64,000 nt of DNA from Lethocerus indicus (taxonomy: Eukaryota; Arthropoda; Insecta; Hemiptera; Belostomatidae), in NCBI GenBank assembly GCA_019843655.1, contig JACDQD010000003.1, positions 12,836,925-12,900,924 on the forward strand. Direction: 5' to 3'. Below, piece by piece: positions 1-13,347 of this stretch (position 1 is its first letter; each line of letters starts with the position of its first letter). Both the position numbers and the translations under genes were made by a program. The notes below the pieces were generated by a model. That model saw nothing but the letters and a program-made list of their open reading frames with translations. It did not search any database and had not been told where the DNA came from.

Positions 1-3000
1 GTTTTCATAAATAGGTCTATTATTTATTTGTAGTATTCTTTAGACATTTCACTGCCTCAGGCAAATTTTAACTTATTAAGTCTGCTATCGATGAATAATC
101 TTCTTATATTTTTAAATTACTTGTTATTCATATTTTTTGGTTTGATCCCTATATTTATTTTAGTATTCTAACTTTAACCTGTCATGAATATTTATTAATG
201 CCCTTATACCAAACACTTGTGCCGTTAATAAATAAGTCTGTGTCTTGCATGTATTTTTTTGTTGTATAGTACAAAGAAGAAGAAAGAAGAAATGAAAATC
301 CATGAAGAATTACGTCCATTACTTTTACGTTATTATTATAGTGATTCTTTCGTGGTCCGCGAAGTTTTGGAGTATCATATTTCTGAGTAGAGTCCGATTC
401 TGGCAAGAATGCTAGAATTACTAACAGTACGAGTTTTATAATTCCGTGCCAACTCCGTGCAAATATGATTTCCAATCCATGTCCTTTCGACCTCTCGGTT
501 CTGTAACGAACCGGCCGATAGTTCGTATTTGCATCCATTTACGAATGCGGATCTGGCTTCACAGGGCGCTCCGCTCTCGTAAAACACGGCCAAGAATCGT
601 AAACTGGTTGAGTTTATACGCCGAAGCGCGATCGGCCGACACCGTTGAAAGCGGGCATGTCGCACGGGGCGTAAAAATTAAATGTCACCGCCAGATAAAA
701 TCTTGAAATTATTTCCAGTAATGGATGCCTAGTGTTATAACGATTTCAAGGCCGCTATTTTTCTCCATTCCGTCTATTTCCATCGCCGATCACAAGCAAT
801 AGAGCCGTTTTCCTTCTTAGCCTCAAACTGAAAACTCAGCATTTCCCTATTATAAGGATCTAAAGCAGAGATATTGCAATATTTATTCTACAAACAAAGT
901 CATCCCCGACGGAACAAGCGATCGGGTACAGGGAAACATTTATAAATGTTCTCGGAATAATATTAAATTAGTTTAACGTATTCTTATGTCAGTACAGTTC
1001 GTGTTTCAGTTGTAACTTTACAGTAATCGACAATATGCTTCATCTGTAACCAAGTACTGGTAGTACAACTGTCAGTACTTACTAACATAAAAACGAAAGC
1101 CACGAGTGCGGACACCTATTTATGTATTGCAGTTCAAAAGTGAATACATTCTTGTCGTAAGTTGTATTATCGAAGTTAATGCAAGATATTTTGGGGCCCA
1201 CTGTGGTTTAGATTTTAAGCCATGCTCTTTCGCACCTCCTCTTTCTGCTTCTCGCGAGCGTCGGTAATATGACGCCAGTAACAGAACTGACATTCCGGCG
1301 GACTTGAGCGGCAGTTTGAGTTGCCGGAATGCCGGCGGCGTTATTATGGCCGTCACTGAAATTAAACGGGGAAAAATATACATCCCCTTTGCGATCCTTT
1401 ATAATAAGTCGCATAATTATGTGCTAGGTCCGGCAGAGAAACATCCAATAGGGCTTCCGGTCTCGAAAGGTTCGGTTTTTTTGTCAGAAAATCTTATTTT
1501 CGCTCAATTTCCGTCCGAAATCGAAATTAATAGTAGAAAAAAGGAGAACTTTTTCTGGCCTGTGGAAAGGTAATTTTCGAAAAGATCGGTTCTGAATTCC
1601 AAATTCTCGGCCCGTTTTTAGTTGGAACTTGGCGTGGACAGTTGGTGTGGAGTGGGGCGGGTACCCAATTACCAGTAATTAGCGCAGCGGAAGGCGGCCC
1701 TATTCAGCAGTGGCACGATCGCAGGATTTCGGTAATTAGAGAGCGGGTAGTTTCTCCACTACACTAAGAGAGGCTACTTAAGCCGGCCTCGGTTTAAGAC
1801 TGCAGGTTCGGACTTCTTGCCGCGGGGTCTTAACCGGTTTCCTAAAAGTCATCGTCACGGACCCAGCCCTTCCGTTTTATGTCCGACCGCGCCTCTCTGC
1901 CGCCGGCGGGCGTCGTAATTTCTTGCTCGGAATTCCGATCCGGTGAAAAGCGTATGAGCTTGGCAATTTTTAAAAAGTTAAAATCATACATACTCGGTGA
2001 AACACGTACGACCAGTGCGTACAAATAAAATAATATATAATTAAGCTTAAGCAGTTTATGATATTTTAAAAGATGAAAACAGGAATATATGCTGTTAAAA
2101 TGGGGCTGGCAGTAAGTCCCACCCCTCTATACCGATTATTTAAACCTTCGGTGTGGTTTAAGAATAACGTCTGTAAACGGAAAAGGTTTACCGGAAGTCT
2201 TATGATGTGAGAAAAACAACAGTGCTACCAGGGAGGTATTTATTAAGGTGTAACTACAGCTGCCGGTGAGAAAATATTAGTATTCAAGATTCCTGCCTGT
2301 GCTCACACCGTAGGGTGCACCAAAGTCGTCACTCGGTGTGCAGTACACAGCCCCTATCTCACGTTAACTGCATGCACACAATTAGGTACCAATATATAAC
2401 ACTTTCCATGTAACAACCTTCCTGATGTATTGACACATTGACAGTAGATACACCATGGTTACTATGCCTACGAGAAGCGGCTTGTCCAGAAGGTGACTGC
2501 CCAACTGAAACTCCGTCTTCTTTAGGATTATTGTCTCGGGACGCTGAGAAAGCAGGATAGGTGAAAGCCTATAAACGGAATGAGCAAAAAACGTTCCCGC
2601 TCATTCCGCGACAAGAGGAACGCGGATGACCCCGGATTTTGCGTTAAAAAACAGGTCGTCATAATTTATAACCGGCTGGCATTAAACTCTGTACCGTCGG
2701 AATGACTTCGTTAAGCCCGTTAAGACGAAAACCTTTTTTTATCCTTCCAATGACGCGCTTAGCGCGTAAATCAAGGGGTTTCCCCCTTCCGTCGGGCGCA
2801 GCTAAAAGCGGAGAGCGCGTACGCCCACCAGACCTGGCCGAGATACGGACTATAAATTCAACTCGAAATAAAGTCATAAATGAAAATATATATCTCGCCC
2901 AAGAATGGAGGAGAAACCTGCCGAGCGTGACAATAGCCAGCGTTACGCCAAATGGAACGGGCTTAACTAATGGTGTTAATGAAGGGGATTTTTAAAAAAA

Positions 3001-6000
3001 AATGTATAACCTATTTAGATGTGTTCACTTCTGCTCAAAACCTTTTGTTCTGTTATAGTTTAGCCGTCTCCACCTTTCGAAGAGCCATCTAGGCCTAGAA
3101 TTTGTCCAAGACCATTGGACAAAAAAATCCTTTTCCGTTGTGTGCAACATTATCTCTTATAGTCATGTGCATAAATTTAGGCTCTACTCTACGAAATTTA
3201 AATATTAATAACGTACGCAAAGCCGACCGTAAAATTGAATTTCCTCTATAACTCGAGCCGGCCTCTACAGCGCAGGTCGAGATCACCGGCTCAAAAGTTC
3301 AAATCCTATTGTTTCATGTCGGAGCGAAATTAATAATAGCGCGTTATAATTAAAAGTAGAAGTAACGGGGCGAAGGAGCAGGATATGTAAATGTCTCGTG
3401 TTAACGGTTTTTGTATTATTTTTATATGTCAAGGCCGAGTGTATCTCAACACCTCCACTTTTGATAGGGTCGGAGGCGAATAAAATTTTTTACAAAAGCA
3501 ATCCCGGCGCCCCTATATTAATTTATATTAATTATCGGCGGTTTAAAACTGAACCGAGTGCGCTAGGGCGGCTCGCTTGAACGTTCCGTAGAAAAGATTT
3601 ATGCCAGCGTTCGTCGTATAACGTATGCCTGTTTATAGGACACGATTGATACTGGAAGGCCAACCTGTCTGCGCGATGCTTAAACATGGTTGAGGAATTC
3701 AACCAATCGGATTTAACATTACTGTCAACGCAGTTTAGTTTATAGTACCGGGCTCGTATCTTACGCTATTCGTAATACACCTTTCGAATCCTTCCATTCT
3801 TTCCTATTTCGATTTTTATTCTGTCTATAGCCGATAAATATGAGTTCACATCTCAAATTCGTAAAAATCTAACCAGTGGATTATTTTGTGCGCCTCTCTA
3901 TCGTACAGGTGATAGGTTTCGACCCTATTCAAGAGAGACGCAAATGTTGTGATGTCATTAATTCATATCTACTTTGCGTATATATTATACAACCGCAGAA
4001 TTAAACTATTTATTTTGGCTTGCATATGCATTCCATAAGAAATAGTTGGTTGTGATTTTAGCCGGTTGAAATGTTACTATTTATTGTTGTAGGCGTTGGT
4101 GCGTGTCGCCGGGTCGTGAGAACGCCCTCCCCCCCGCCCTTCACCCTCGCAAGTGACGCAACTACGCTCCTTGTCCGCTTCCAATCGCATGATCTATCCT
4201 CAGCTAAAATCGAAAGTGAATCTCTTTCCGCTCGTTCATTACATTTGTCACTAGCGGTGACTGCACCATTCGTAATGGCGTAATGACGTAATTCCAACAC
4301 GTTTGCACTTGATGGTTTCTTGTACCGTTTTCGTAACGTATCTTTCATAACTTAAATGTAAAAACTGTGGCACTGGGGGAACAGGACATGAGTCGGTTTA
4401 TTTATAAATCTCCCTTGATATTGTATTATACCACGTTAGGGCATTGGGTTTTGTAATTCACCTAATCAGAACTGGAGGAATTAGGACATTATTAACATTT
4501 AGCGAGAAGTGTGTTTTTTTGCGTAACGAAGAAGTTTCAGTGCGCGGTTCCCTGAATTTAATTAAAATATAAGCAGAAATTCATCAGCCAGGCTGATTAA
4601 CGGTCGATAGTTCATCGCGGTTCTCGATAAGTAATAAAAAAGAATAATAGTATTATAACGTCGGACGTGAGCCGTAAAATTAAAGAGCGCGCGGGACACC
4701 GAATCATTTCCACCTTAATGAAAGGAAATTATTAAAATTGACGGCGCTCGTAAAACCGACGTCTGACGCCGATATCTGGGGCGCTTCTCTGAAATATGGC
4801 TCGATCTAATCGGTTTCAATTAAATTTTTCAAGAAAACCCCAGTAATTATTCCAGGTTCCATAATTCATGTTCCAGTGGAAGTGGGAGGCTTTCCTCAAT
4901 TCATTGTTTTCGATAAGAGAATTAAGACCTCAATAAATCCTCGACAGTAGGGAGTCAAAATATAGTTATAACGGACGTAACCCGGAAATCAGATAACGTT
5001 ATTGCAGTCATTTTCTGAATTCCTTTAAAGAGCGGACAAATGTTTACCCCAATTATAATTCGTGGTCCTTAATTACAAAATAGGTACATAATTCTTGGCT
5101 TCAATATGAAAAAAATTTTCAAAATTGAGTACGCTAAATCATGAATGGTAGGAAGTGAAAAATTGAACCTCATACATACTAGATTCCTGGTGATTATTAA
5201 CATAAATATGTTTATTTATTCAAATTTCGATTGGAAATAGTAAGGCAAACAAAAATTGTAATTAATTAACTATTTAATTTATCGTACGAATAATAAGTAA
5301 CTTTTGCTCACCACAACATTTTATATAACACGCACAAAGTTTGAAGTTCAACTAGGCGCAGTACACTTTTACCTATGCTACCTTATACCGATAAAAACAT
5401 TCTCTGAACACTTCCCCGGCCAGAGTTGACGCATTGGAGCCGCACATCGCTTCCTCGCACGCTGATATTAAATAAGGAATCGGGTCCGGGTCAGAGGCCG
5501 CCACGTCCCTCTTACCGGGACCAGTTTTTGTTATTTACTTCAAATCTCGCTGATTTAATACCGGATAATTGATGAAAAATAGGTTTTCTAATTACGAGCG
5601 CCATTTCTCTCAAGTCGAACAATTTTATGAAGAATTCTCGTATACTTCATTGAGATGCGCATACTTCTGCTCTCTCTTCGTATTCTCCCTCCGCCTGTTC
5701 AATCGAAACATGAAACTAATCACCTTCAAACATATTCATTATTGGAGAACATGTTCGGCCAAAAGGGTCCGGGGCTCAGTCTGCAACGCAGAAAGCATCT
5801 CTTTACGGACATGGTTACAAAAAACTGCTAACTCGAGCAAAATCTCCGTGCGGTAGATTGCCACAGTAATACTAACCTTGGTACACTTTTTCCTGAATTT
5901 CAGATTAGTTAAAGAATTCGCATATATAAATTACACTCGGGTGACGAAAGGTTCGACAAGAGCCATTCATCGGTAACAGGTATCGGTCAAGGATTTGTGT

Positions 6001-8946
6001 TTGGTTTCGAATATTTCGCAAAAGCATAAACAACAATTAGTGAAATTAAAATAAACAGGTTAAAACCGGGTATAATTATATAACACATTCCCCAGACCAT
6101 AATTGTGTGTAATTAAAACTAAAACCTCGATCAGTGAAAAAAACTTAACTAACCAATTAATACTTGATTTAGACTAATTTATCTCTGAAATTATAATGTA
6201 CAATATATTTATAAGCAAGTGTCGAATGCTATAGCATAACCGAGAGATAATGGGGAGGACAATGCAAATATTATGACTGCTGAAGACAGACCGGTCAATG
6301 GTTCGATCTGAGATACACCGGGAATGATTATTGGTACCGCCATTAATAAATATATAAATTATTTTCATTTCAATTCTTACGAATCGCGCCCTGATGTATA
6401 ATCTTAGTCCAAGTCTGAATAGCCAGACCAAGTTGTATACCAGGCATATTGACAGGGCCAAGAGATGCAAGACGCTCCTTAAGGAGGCGTTAGCCGTCGT
6501 TATCAAGATAAATTATTCTAAACGGTCGCCGATGAAGATATCGTCCGAAGCCGCAATACAAGGTACAGAACTGAAATCGTGAACTACGCGGCGGAGGCTC
6601 CTCTCGGGATATTATTAGGTTGTTTCCCGGCCAGAAAAAATTACTTAAGGTGAAAGTTGGGCTTTCGGTTGATAATTACGACCCGGGATTTCTGTTTCTT
6701 TCTTTTTTTGTTGGTATTTTCGAAATTCCACAAAAAGGAAAGGGCAATAGACTCGTTAGAATACCACGGGCCTATCGTCAACTCAGTCCTTCTCGATTCG
6801 ATTTCGATTCGCATATTTCGACACGTATTTCTCGAAGAATTTTTTAAACCAAGTGAACTGTTTCAACAACACCTTGAGAGCATGAATTAATAAAAATATG
6901 GACGCAAGGTGTACATGGATTCGTTGAAAAACCCAAAAATAAAAATATATGGATTGTAAAGACTTGACGTAAACGAAAATTTTGAAAATGTTTTGAGCAT
7001 CAATCGTGGAAACAGTTTAGAAGAAAAGGCTTAAAAAATAAGCGATTAATTTTGATGATTTTGAATAATTCAAATTTATACTTGAAATATTTATAAAAAT
7101 ATTTTTATACTAATTAAATCATAAATGTCAGCCTTTTATTTAATTATAGCATATATTTTCAAGTTCTGGCAAATCAAATGTGTTTATTGTTAGTGGTAAG
7201 TGACAATCTATCTATAATGAAAATTTTGTTCTGTCAGGACGCTTACCTAACCAGAATAGAATGAATAAAAGTGTAATCGCCTATTAGATTTTACGCTAGA
7301 CCAGTTTTGGCCAATGTCTGTAAAGTAGTCGGCCCCCAATTCATCTTCCGGGGGCCTACACACGATATTAAGTGATCGTGCCATAAATACTTGTATTGTA
7401 ATGACTTATAAATGGACCCTGATTTCACTTATATGGTCTGATATACTCACAAAAATATAGGGGCGAGCGCACTTACCAAACCCGACAATGGTTCAAATAT
7501 TCAGTATCAAATGGAATCGATTATTGGAGCGCTCGGCCGTCAGCGTAAAGATGGACCGATCTCGGGAACAAGATCGGTTTAGGCCGGGCAAGGCGTGAAG
7601 GGGAATCGAGCGGAGCCCATTTGTCCGTAAAATTGGGCCGAATAACAACTCAATTTTCCGAGATGGCCCGCCCCCGATACCGGACCTTTCGACCGTACCC
7701 AATTCAACGGCCTCCGCGAGATCAATCGTCGCTTGCGGAAACGCCTCGAAGTTCGAGATCAATCTACTAACGAGGACTATGAGGCCTCACGTTAGCCCTC
7801 TATCTCTGTTTAGAAATTAGTTTTTCTCAAAAACCCGATTTCTTATCGGCCGAACCGTTATTCGGCTTGAAATTTACCCATTCCCCATCTCACCTTCTGT
7901 CACCCCTTCGCCTGCTTGGGATTCAAAGACTAAGGACCCTGACCAGTGTCCTCGCCATTATTGCCGCTATTATTTCGCCAAAATAGAATGCGAACGGAAT
8001 AGAAATATTAGTCGAATTTTCGCTTTCATCATGAAAAAAGTTTTATGTATAGTTGATCCTTATGCCATTTGTGTGTGAGGTTGCCCAATGCAACAAATTT
8101 ATTGTTGCGCGGAGTCTGCGCGAGTTCACCGTTTTGGTCATGGAGGGTATCAAAATCGAGTCACACGCAGACATAGATTCTGTTGACAGAAACATGTTTA
8201 CCCGCCTGCGTTTAAAAAGTTTAAACAGTTAACTTGTATGATAAATATACCTCTGTCTTGTCTAGTCATTGTAGTTCTAAGTCGGAGAAATTATCTTATC
8301 CATGACGATTGACCTGATTATTCAGGAGCGGGCCGTGTGTCTTGCAATCGAACAGTGTTCGACATGACATATAACAGTGTGTATGACATTGTAAGGATAC
8401 CGACGGGGTAAGGCAAGACACGGGGAGTCAACAGCATGAGTCATATATACTTACACGTACCCCAAACTAAAAGCCGTAGTTCTTACAATGGAACATTTAT
8501 GGCGACTGTCCTGAAAAAAATTATCAAAATAGTTTAAATATAATTGTATTTATTTTTAGCAACAGGAGGAGTTCTCTCAAACACTGAGTTCGAATTAAAA
8601 GAAAGCTTAATTGTACAGAACAGCATTCATTGCCTTGTTGAGTTACCTGACTTACAACTTCCACACAGTAGTGAAATCCAGCATCGCTATTAAAGAAATA
8701 TTAAGTTGAAGTTAAAATGTGATCTCAATTCCCCGTCTATTCTGAAAAGCCGCTGCTGGTGCAGTGGAGGACTTCTTCCTCGGCTTCATGAAAAATTTAT
8801 GACTACGTATGAGCGCTCTAAACGGTTCAAGGAGTGGAACCCCCCCTCCCATCCAAATCGTAAAATCGCAATAGATCTGGGATGAAGAAAACCAGTCCTG
8901 CATATTCTCAACCACTGCCACTCTCAATTACTTTCGACTGCGTACT
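1..8946. other. Non-coding DNA, no gene recognised
   Basis: No exon, RNA gene or transposon could be supported. The background is AT-rich (for example about 6880-7150), broken by GC-richer, CpG-containing patches near 560-680, 1600-1830, 2480-2860, 4100-4260, 5400-5520 and 7490-7940. Open frames inside the patches (such as 4058-4348 and 7493-7762 on the minus strand) occur on both strands, match no protein family I know, and are most simply due to fewer stop codons in GC-rich DNA. Small structures seen are a 9-bp inverted repeat (CATTCCGGC at 1291-1299, GCCGGAATG at 1323-1331) and a GC stem (GGCCCCC at 7331-7337, GGGGGCC at 7350-7356). Confidence 0.7.
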
Positions 8947-8949
8947 TGA

Positions 8950-9146
8950 TCCTTAGAGGTGTCCATTCTCGTGTGGGGCTGCAAGACGAACGGAATAGGG
9001 CGCAGCTCAGAGTTTCAAAGGAGGGGCACCCTGAGAAAGATTATTGGAGAAGGGGCGAACCGGGTGGAAACAAACGGGTGATAAAACTGGTTCATGCTCA
9101 GAGGTGAGCGGGTGGCTTACCGGGGTGGCGGGAAGGGTCCCCGGCC
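8950..9146 (+). pseudogene. Decayed non-LTR retrotransposon reverse-transcriptase C-terminal region (possible)
   Basis: Translating from 8950 gives a short frame, closed by TGA at 9079-9081, containing SILVWGCKTN followed about 14 residues later by LRKIIG. This resembles the stretch just after the polymerase core in many LINE-type reverse transcriptases, where an S-(I/V)-L-x-(Y/W)-G-(C/S/A)-E-T-W block is followed by a basic LRKI(F/Y)G block. The W after T is missing and the spacing looks about four residues short. In another frame, from 9084, KLVHAQR, a stop and then GLPG recall the next conserved block of these proteins (L-x-W-x-G-H-x-x-R-M ... LP). Stops and at least one frameshift mean it is not functional. 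The call rests on eye alignment of degenerate motifs only; chance resemblance is possible. Confidence 0.38.
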
Positions 9147-12100
9147 AGCAGTAAATCCGTCCAATCATTTACTCCCCTCAACGGCGGCCGTCCCTCTCCT
9201 TTCAGGACACGAGTGACACGACTGCAAATTGGACACCGGCTAACGTCGAACAGATATCGAAGGCTGGAGCCCACTTACATTCTGTACACGTTGGTCAGCT
9301 ACGCCGCGCGTACGCATCGTTCGCCCAGTAAAAACGGTCCCAGTCCCTCTATCTCCAGGGACATTAATCCTTAATTTTGTAATTTATATACCCTTTTGCC
9401 TCCTAGTTTGACCTTCATTGCGCTATATCTCATCACACCATTTATTGGCGTGACGGCGGAGAGACTATTTGCGGAAATGGGAACGATAGACTCCTAAATA
9501 ATAGAAATACAACGACTCTTTAACTCGGGACTATTGAATATTCGAGTAGTTCCTGTCGAGGAAAGTGGACTCACAAAAATAAATAATATTAAGGGTATAA
9601 TGATTTGGCTGGGATAACGGATTTTCTATAACTGCAATGAAAACCCAAGAGACTCGAGCCTTTTGACCAAATGCCAATCGACCAATATAATTTAAATATA
9701 TAAGTACATCGTTACTTTTTTGAATAATTTATAAGATAATGTACCATTCACCAGCAAATGAATCAATTTGGGCAATGCTGATATCAATTTCCTCCTCGTA
9801 GCTCAAAATCATTTTTATATACTTGTGCAATTTACCGCTAGAAAATGGGGCCGGGCAGCAGCTTAAAATAGCCGCGTTGTGTCTTATTGAGAAAAAGATA
9901 CCGTTCGTATATGAAACCGATGCGTAACATTGCGGTGGGTTTATTGGAAAGTTAAACACTGCGAGCAAAAAGTCAATACATTGCCTTAGGATAAATCTGT
10001 AGTATCCGAAATCCGGTTATTCTGCCGTTTGAAAGGTCGAGAGCTTTCTCAACGTTTTCGGTCCATAAGTATTTCAGTTCGTGGTATTCAATAATATATG
10101 CGGAGGCCCCCGGGGGCCTACCCCATCTAACCTAACTTCCAATCTGACGGCCCAAGGCGAAGTTAAAATCAGGGCCCAATTTCAGTTCTAAAATTGACAT
10201 AACCTTTGCATAACGTGCTGTCAGAAAAATGTAGGAAGTAATCCGAGCTTTCTTAGTAGCCTTTCTTTGCGGAAATATGTACGTATGTCATTATTAGCAG
10301 TATTGTATTTACAGTAAACCCTGTGTAGAGATTTTACTGGAGGCGATAGCAATAATTCTATTTCTAATTGCAATTCGCCGCCAGTAATTTATTGCGGAAT
10401 AATGGGGCATTATTTTGCATCGGCAAAGCAGCCTTCACATTTAAAAGTTTATTAACTGAGAATTGAATGTGGGGTGAGACCCAGATCGGACTGGGGTCCC
10501 GGGGCGGTGCCTTCGTGTCTAGCTCCGGCATCTAGCTTAGCGGACTCAACAACCATACACTCACAAACCGGTTCCAATAAATAGACTGCAAATAAACTTA
10601 TACTGAATAATATTTAAGGAAAATTTGAGACATGTTGAATAGACAATACAAGATAACAAAAATTATAATTTAGAAATATAAATTCAGATCCATCGTGCTT
10701 AATAATACAGTTGTAACCAATCACGATGTAATATCATATCGTGCAGAAAGTGTGAGAAATAGTGTTTGCAGAAATTTAATTTTGGTAAATCTAAAATTAT
10801 TCGTTGAAAATATCAGTTTTAATTCCCAAGTAATTTTCGGCTTTGATTAAAAATTCTCACTTTATAGTCAGAGTTGTCATATTGTCAATATAGTTGTCAA
10901 TTACTTACGAAAGCACCATTTGTATCAAATTTAAAATGTTTTTGGTCTGCGACCGCCATGAGCTCGGATGTGGCTCTGCCTTTTCTTGATTATTTCCTAT
11001 AAAGCCAAATAGTTAGTTTTTGACGAACACTGAATTAATAAACGAATTCTGCTTTTAATGGCGAAAAGCCGATACCGATTCAGAAGCACAAAAGCAATGA
11101 GACGTAGGTTTAATTCAAATTAAATATTCATCGGGTAGATTCTTATATTAAGTGTCTGAATAAATAAACGAAAAAGTTTATTCACCAGTATAACCTCGAA
11201 TTGCTATTAAAACCTACAAGGAATGTTGTTTCTTAATGGAATTTATGATTTCCTCTGTTCCTAATAATGTTCGAGCCGGTAACGGAGAGTTTATACGCCG
11301 CTAAAAGCCGGAGTAGTCCAACAAACTGTTATCTTACAGAGGCATTAAAGATAAACAACAGGTCCCTCTATCGAGCTTTCCTATAAAGTCCTCGTGGTTA
11401 TTGGAATCGTCTACACATCTAACGGTCCCAATACCAATACCCTAGAAGTTGGGCGGTTCTTGAATAAGTTTTATTGAATTACTTATGACTTGGCGATGAA
11501 AAATATGTTGCGTTAGATTCTTCTGATACATTGCGATTCAAGGTTTAGATCGAGAAGTTTTCTACTTCCGAAACTGTTTAGAGAGCTCTAATATAATATT
11601 TTTTATAACGCCAAGTAGTTCTCGGGAAGTTCTCACATCGCATATATATCAATAAAACGTTAAAAACGCACAGGTAGTCTTGACGGTGGTCGCGAGCAAA
11701 GTTTAAAGTTCAGCGTCAATGTTATATCTAAGGCTTGGGTTGTATTCATTTGGGGTGTGATGTGAGCAGTTGGCAACGTAAGTCCATCCATCGCTCGGCA
11801 GGGCTCCTCCGATTGAAACCTCATCGCTCCGGCTAAACGGGGAGATTCAATCAAATTTTCAAGTTCACGTTCAACGTGAGCCTCGGACCGGGCGTAATTA
11901 CCATACACAGTTCACGGTCATCATGCTCAATCCAACAAGAGACTCCGATGGTAAATAATTACACAAGATTAAGATGCGCCTTCAAGATTTTAATACCAAT
12001 TTGGTATAACGGTGTTAGCGATAATAAGTTTGACCCTTTCGTCTGTTATTATCACTCTTGATTCTTTCAAGAATTTCCGATATTCCTGTTATCTGATAAT

Positions 12101-12939
12101 CGTAAGTGTTTGCTGCAATCATTAAGAAAACATTGCATAAAAGTTTTCGAATGAGGTCATTCAAATACTATTACAAAAGCAGCTGAATAATTACATAGTC
12201 AAGACTATTAATAAATCATTGGCCGGGAGATGTAAAGCGTACAATTGCTTGTAAAATGTTATCAAACAGGCAGTTATTTTCTTTTTGTTTTATTTTCATC
12301 ATAAATTTTTCACAGATAATAATCTAACGTACATTTCTTTACTCCTGGCTCTATTGATTTCGTCCCTTTGTTATTCTAGGTAATTTCTTCAAAGTTTGAA
12401 TAGGAGTTCCCGTTTCAGAATCGATAAAATTAATCTATAAAACAATATGAAATTCAGTGTTTGTGCGCGAAATGACGAAATGAAAAATTAAGCGGTCGTA
12501 GTCGAAAAGGTTCACCTGAGTGTGTTTGCTCAATTTTAATCAGTTCTGAGGAGCTTAAGCGCTAAGCGGTCACGTGGTGCCGCAGTTCATCATGTCAGGG
12601 TCGACGGGGTCCCCTCTGGTAAATTCCATGCGGCCGGCATCATTGGGGAAACTAAACACACGTTATAATACCGGTGTTGGGGCCCAGCTCTTGATGGATT
12701 GCTCTAACGGCCCCAGCTGTCTATAGACTTCATCTGGGAACAGACTTCGGCCACTGAGCAATTCTCGGATGTTAATTTTTCAGAACGTCCAATGGCGTCG
12801 GTTTCTGTAAAACAGAAGATAAAAGCAACCTCGCCGTGTAATTAATACGCGCGCGAGATAAGACCTTGAGAAGAGATCCGTTGCCGTCTGTCTATCTATA
12901 ATTGAGTTACACTTAAAATTACCACTGATTTGGAGGCTT
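9147..12939. other. Non-coding DNA, no gene recognised
   Basis: No coding region is supported. Just downstream of the possible reverse-transcriptase remnant the DNA stays GC-rich to about 9350, then becomes AT-rich. A perfect 16-bp GC palindrome lies at 10104-10119, and three TTGTCA words lie within 26 bp at 10874-10899. GC-richer patches occur near 10480-10560, 11750-11890 and 12560-12720. Open frames such as 11660-11908 (minus) resemble no family I know. Confidence 0.65.
10104..10119. repeat. Perfect 16-bp GC palindrome
   Basis: AGGCCCCCGGGGGCCT reads identically on both strands. The right half (CCGGGGGCCTAC) resembles the right arm of the stem at 7331-7356 (CCGGGGGCCTAC at 7348-7359), so the two may be fragments of one dispersed repeat. 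Function unknown. Confidence 0.6.
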
Positions 12940-13347
12940 TCAACTGGCAGTTTTAAGTTTCTTTAGTAGGATTAGCGGGGCGAATATAGGGTCACTTTGG
13001 GAATTTATCTTTTCATTTATAATGTTGTTTTGTTTGTTCTTGAAAATCTCCATACTCTCTATTACATCCATCTCATTGCCTTTCTTGCCTGGGTGTATTA
13101 ATTTTAAGGTTTTGTTGATGCTCATTGTCTCGCGTCCGGAGTGTATAATGTGGTCGGCAAAGTTGGATTCGGTTTTATATTTTATCGCTTTTATGAGTTC
13201 TTTGTATCTGACCTCTATCTTCCGCCCGCTTTGACCGATATATACTCCGTCGCACGATCCGCACGTTATTTTGTACACTCCGCTCTGTTTGAGTCTGTTT
13301 TGCTGTTGGGTGTTGAGATATTTTTCTAATTTGTTCTTTGTTCTATA
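12940..13347 (-). pseudogene. Penelope-like retroelement fragment: C-terminal GIY-YIG endonuclease domain
   Basis: Reading the minus strand from 13347 to the TGA at 12940-12942 gives 135 open codons bounded upstream by TAA at 13348-13350. The product has the order expected of the C-terminal endonuclease of Penelope-like elements: SGVYKI (residues 22-27, the GIY part), a C-x2-C pair (Cys29, Cys32), VYIGQSGR (35-42, the YIG part), Arg47, a FADHIIHSG segment (63-71) with His66 and His69, and an acidic E-x2-E-I segment (97-101). In the family this domain nicks DNA for target-primed insertion and sits after a reverse transcriptase. Here the reverse transcriptase is absent: the DNA beyond 13348 shows no recognisable RT, so this is a 5'-truncated copy. 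The usual His in R-x3-H is Leu51, a loss expected to harm catalysis. The family call is firm; the copy is very probably dead. Confidence 0.88.

Noticed and set aside
3296..3305. GTTCAAATCC, a tRNA T-loop-like word
   Set aside because: No complementary T-stem, acceptor stem or A-box partner in the surrounding bases.
13022..13329. Plus-strand open frames across 13022-13329
   Set aside because: They are antisense shadows of the Penelope-like endonuclease fragment.
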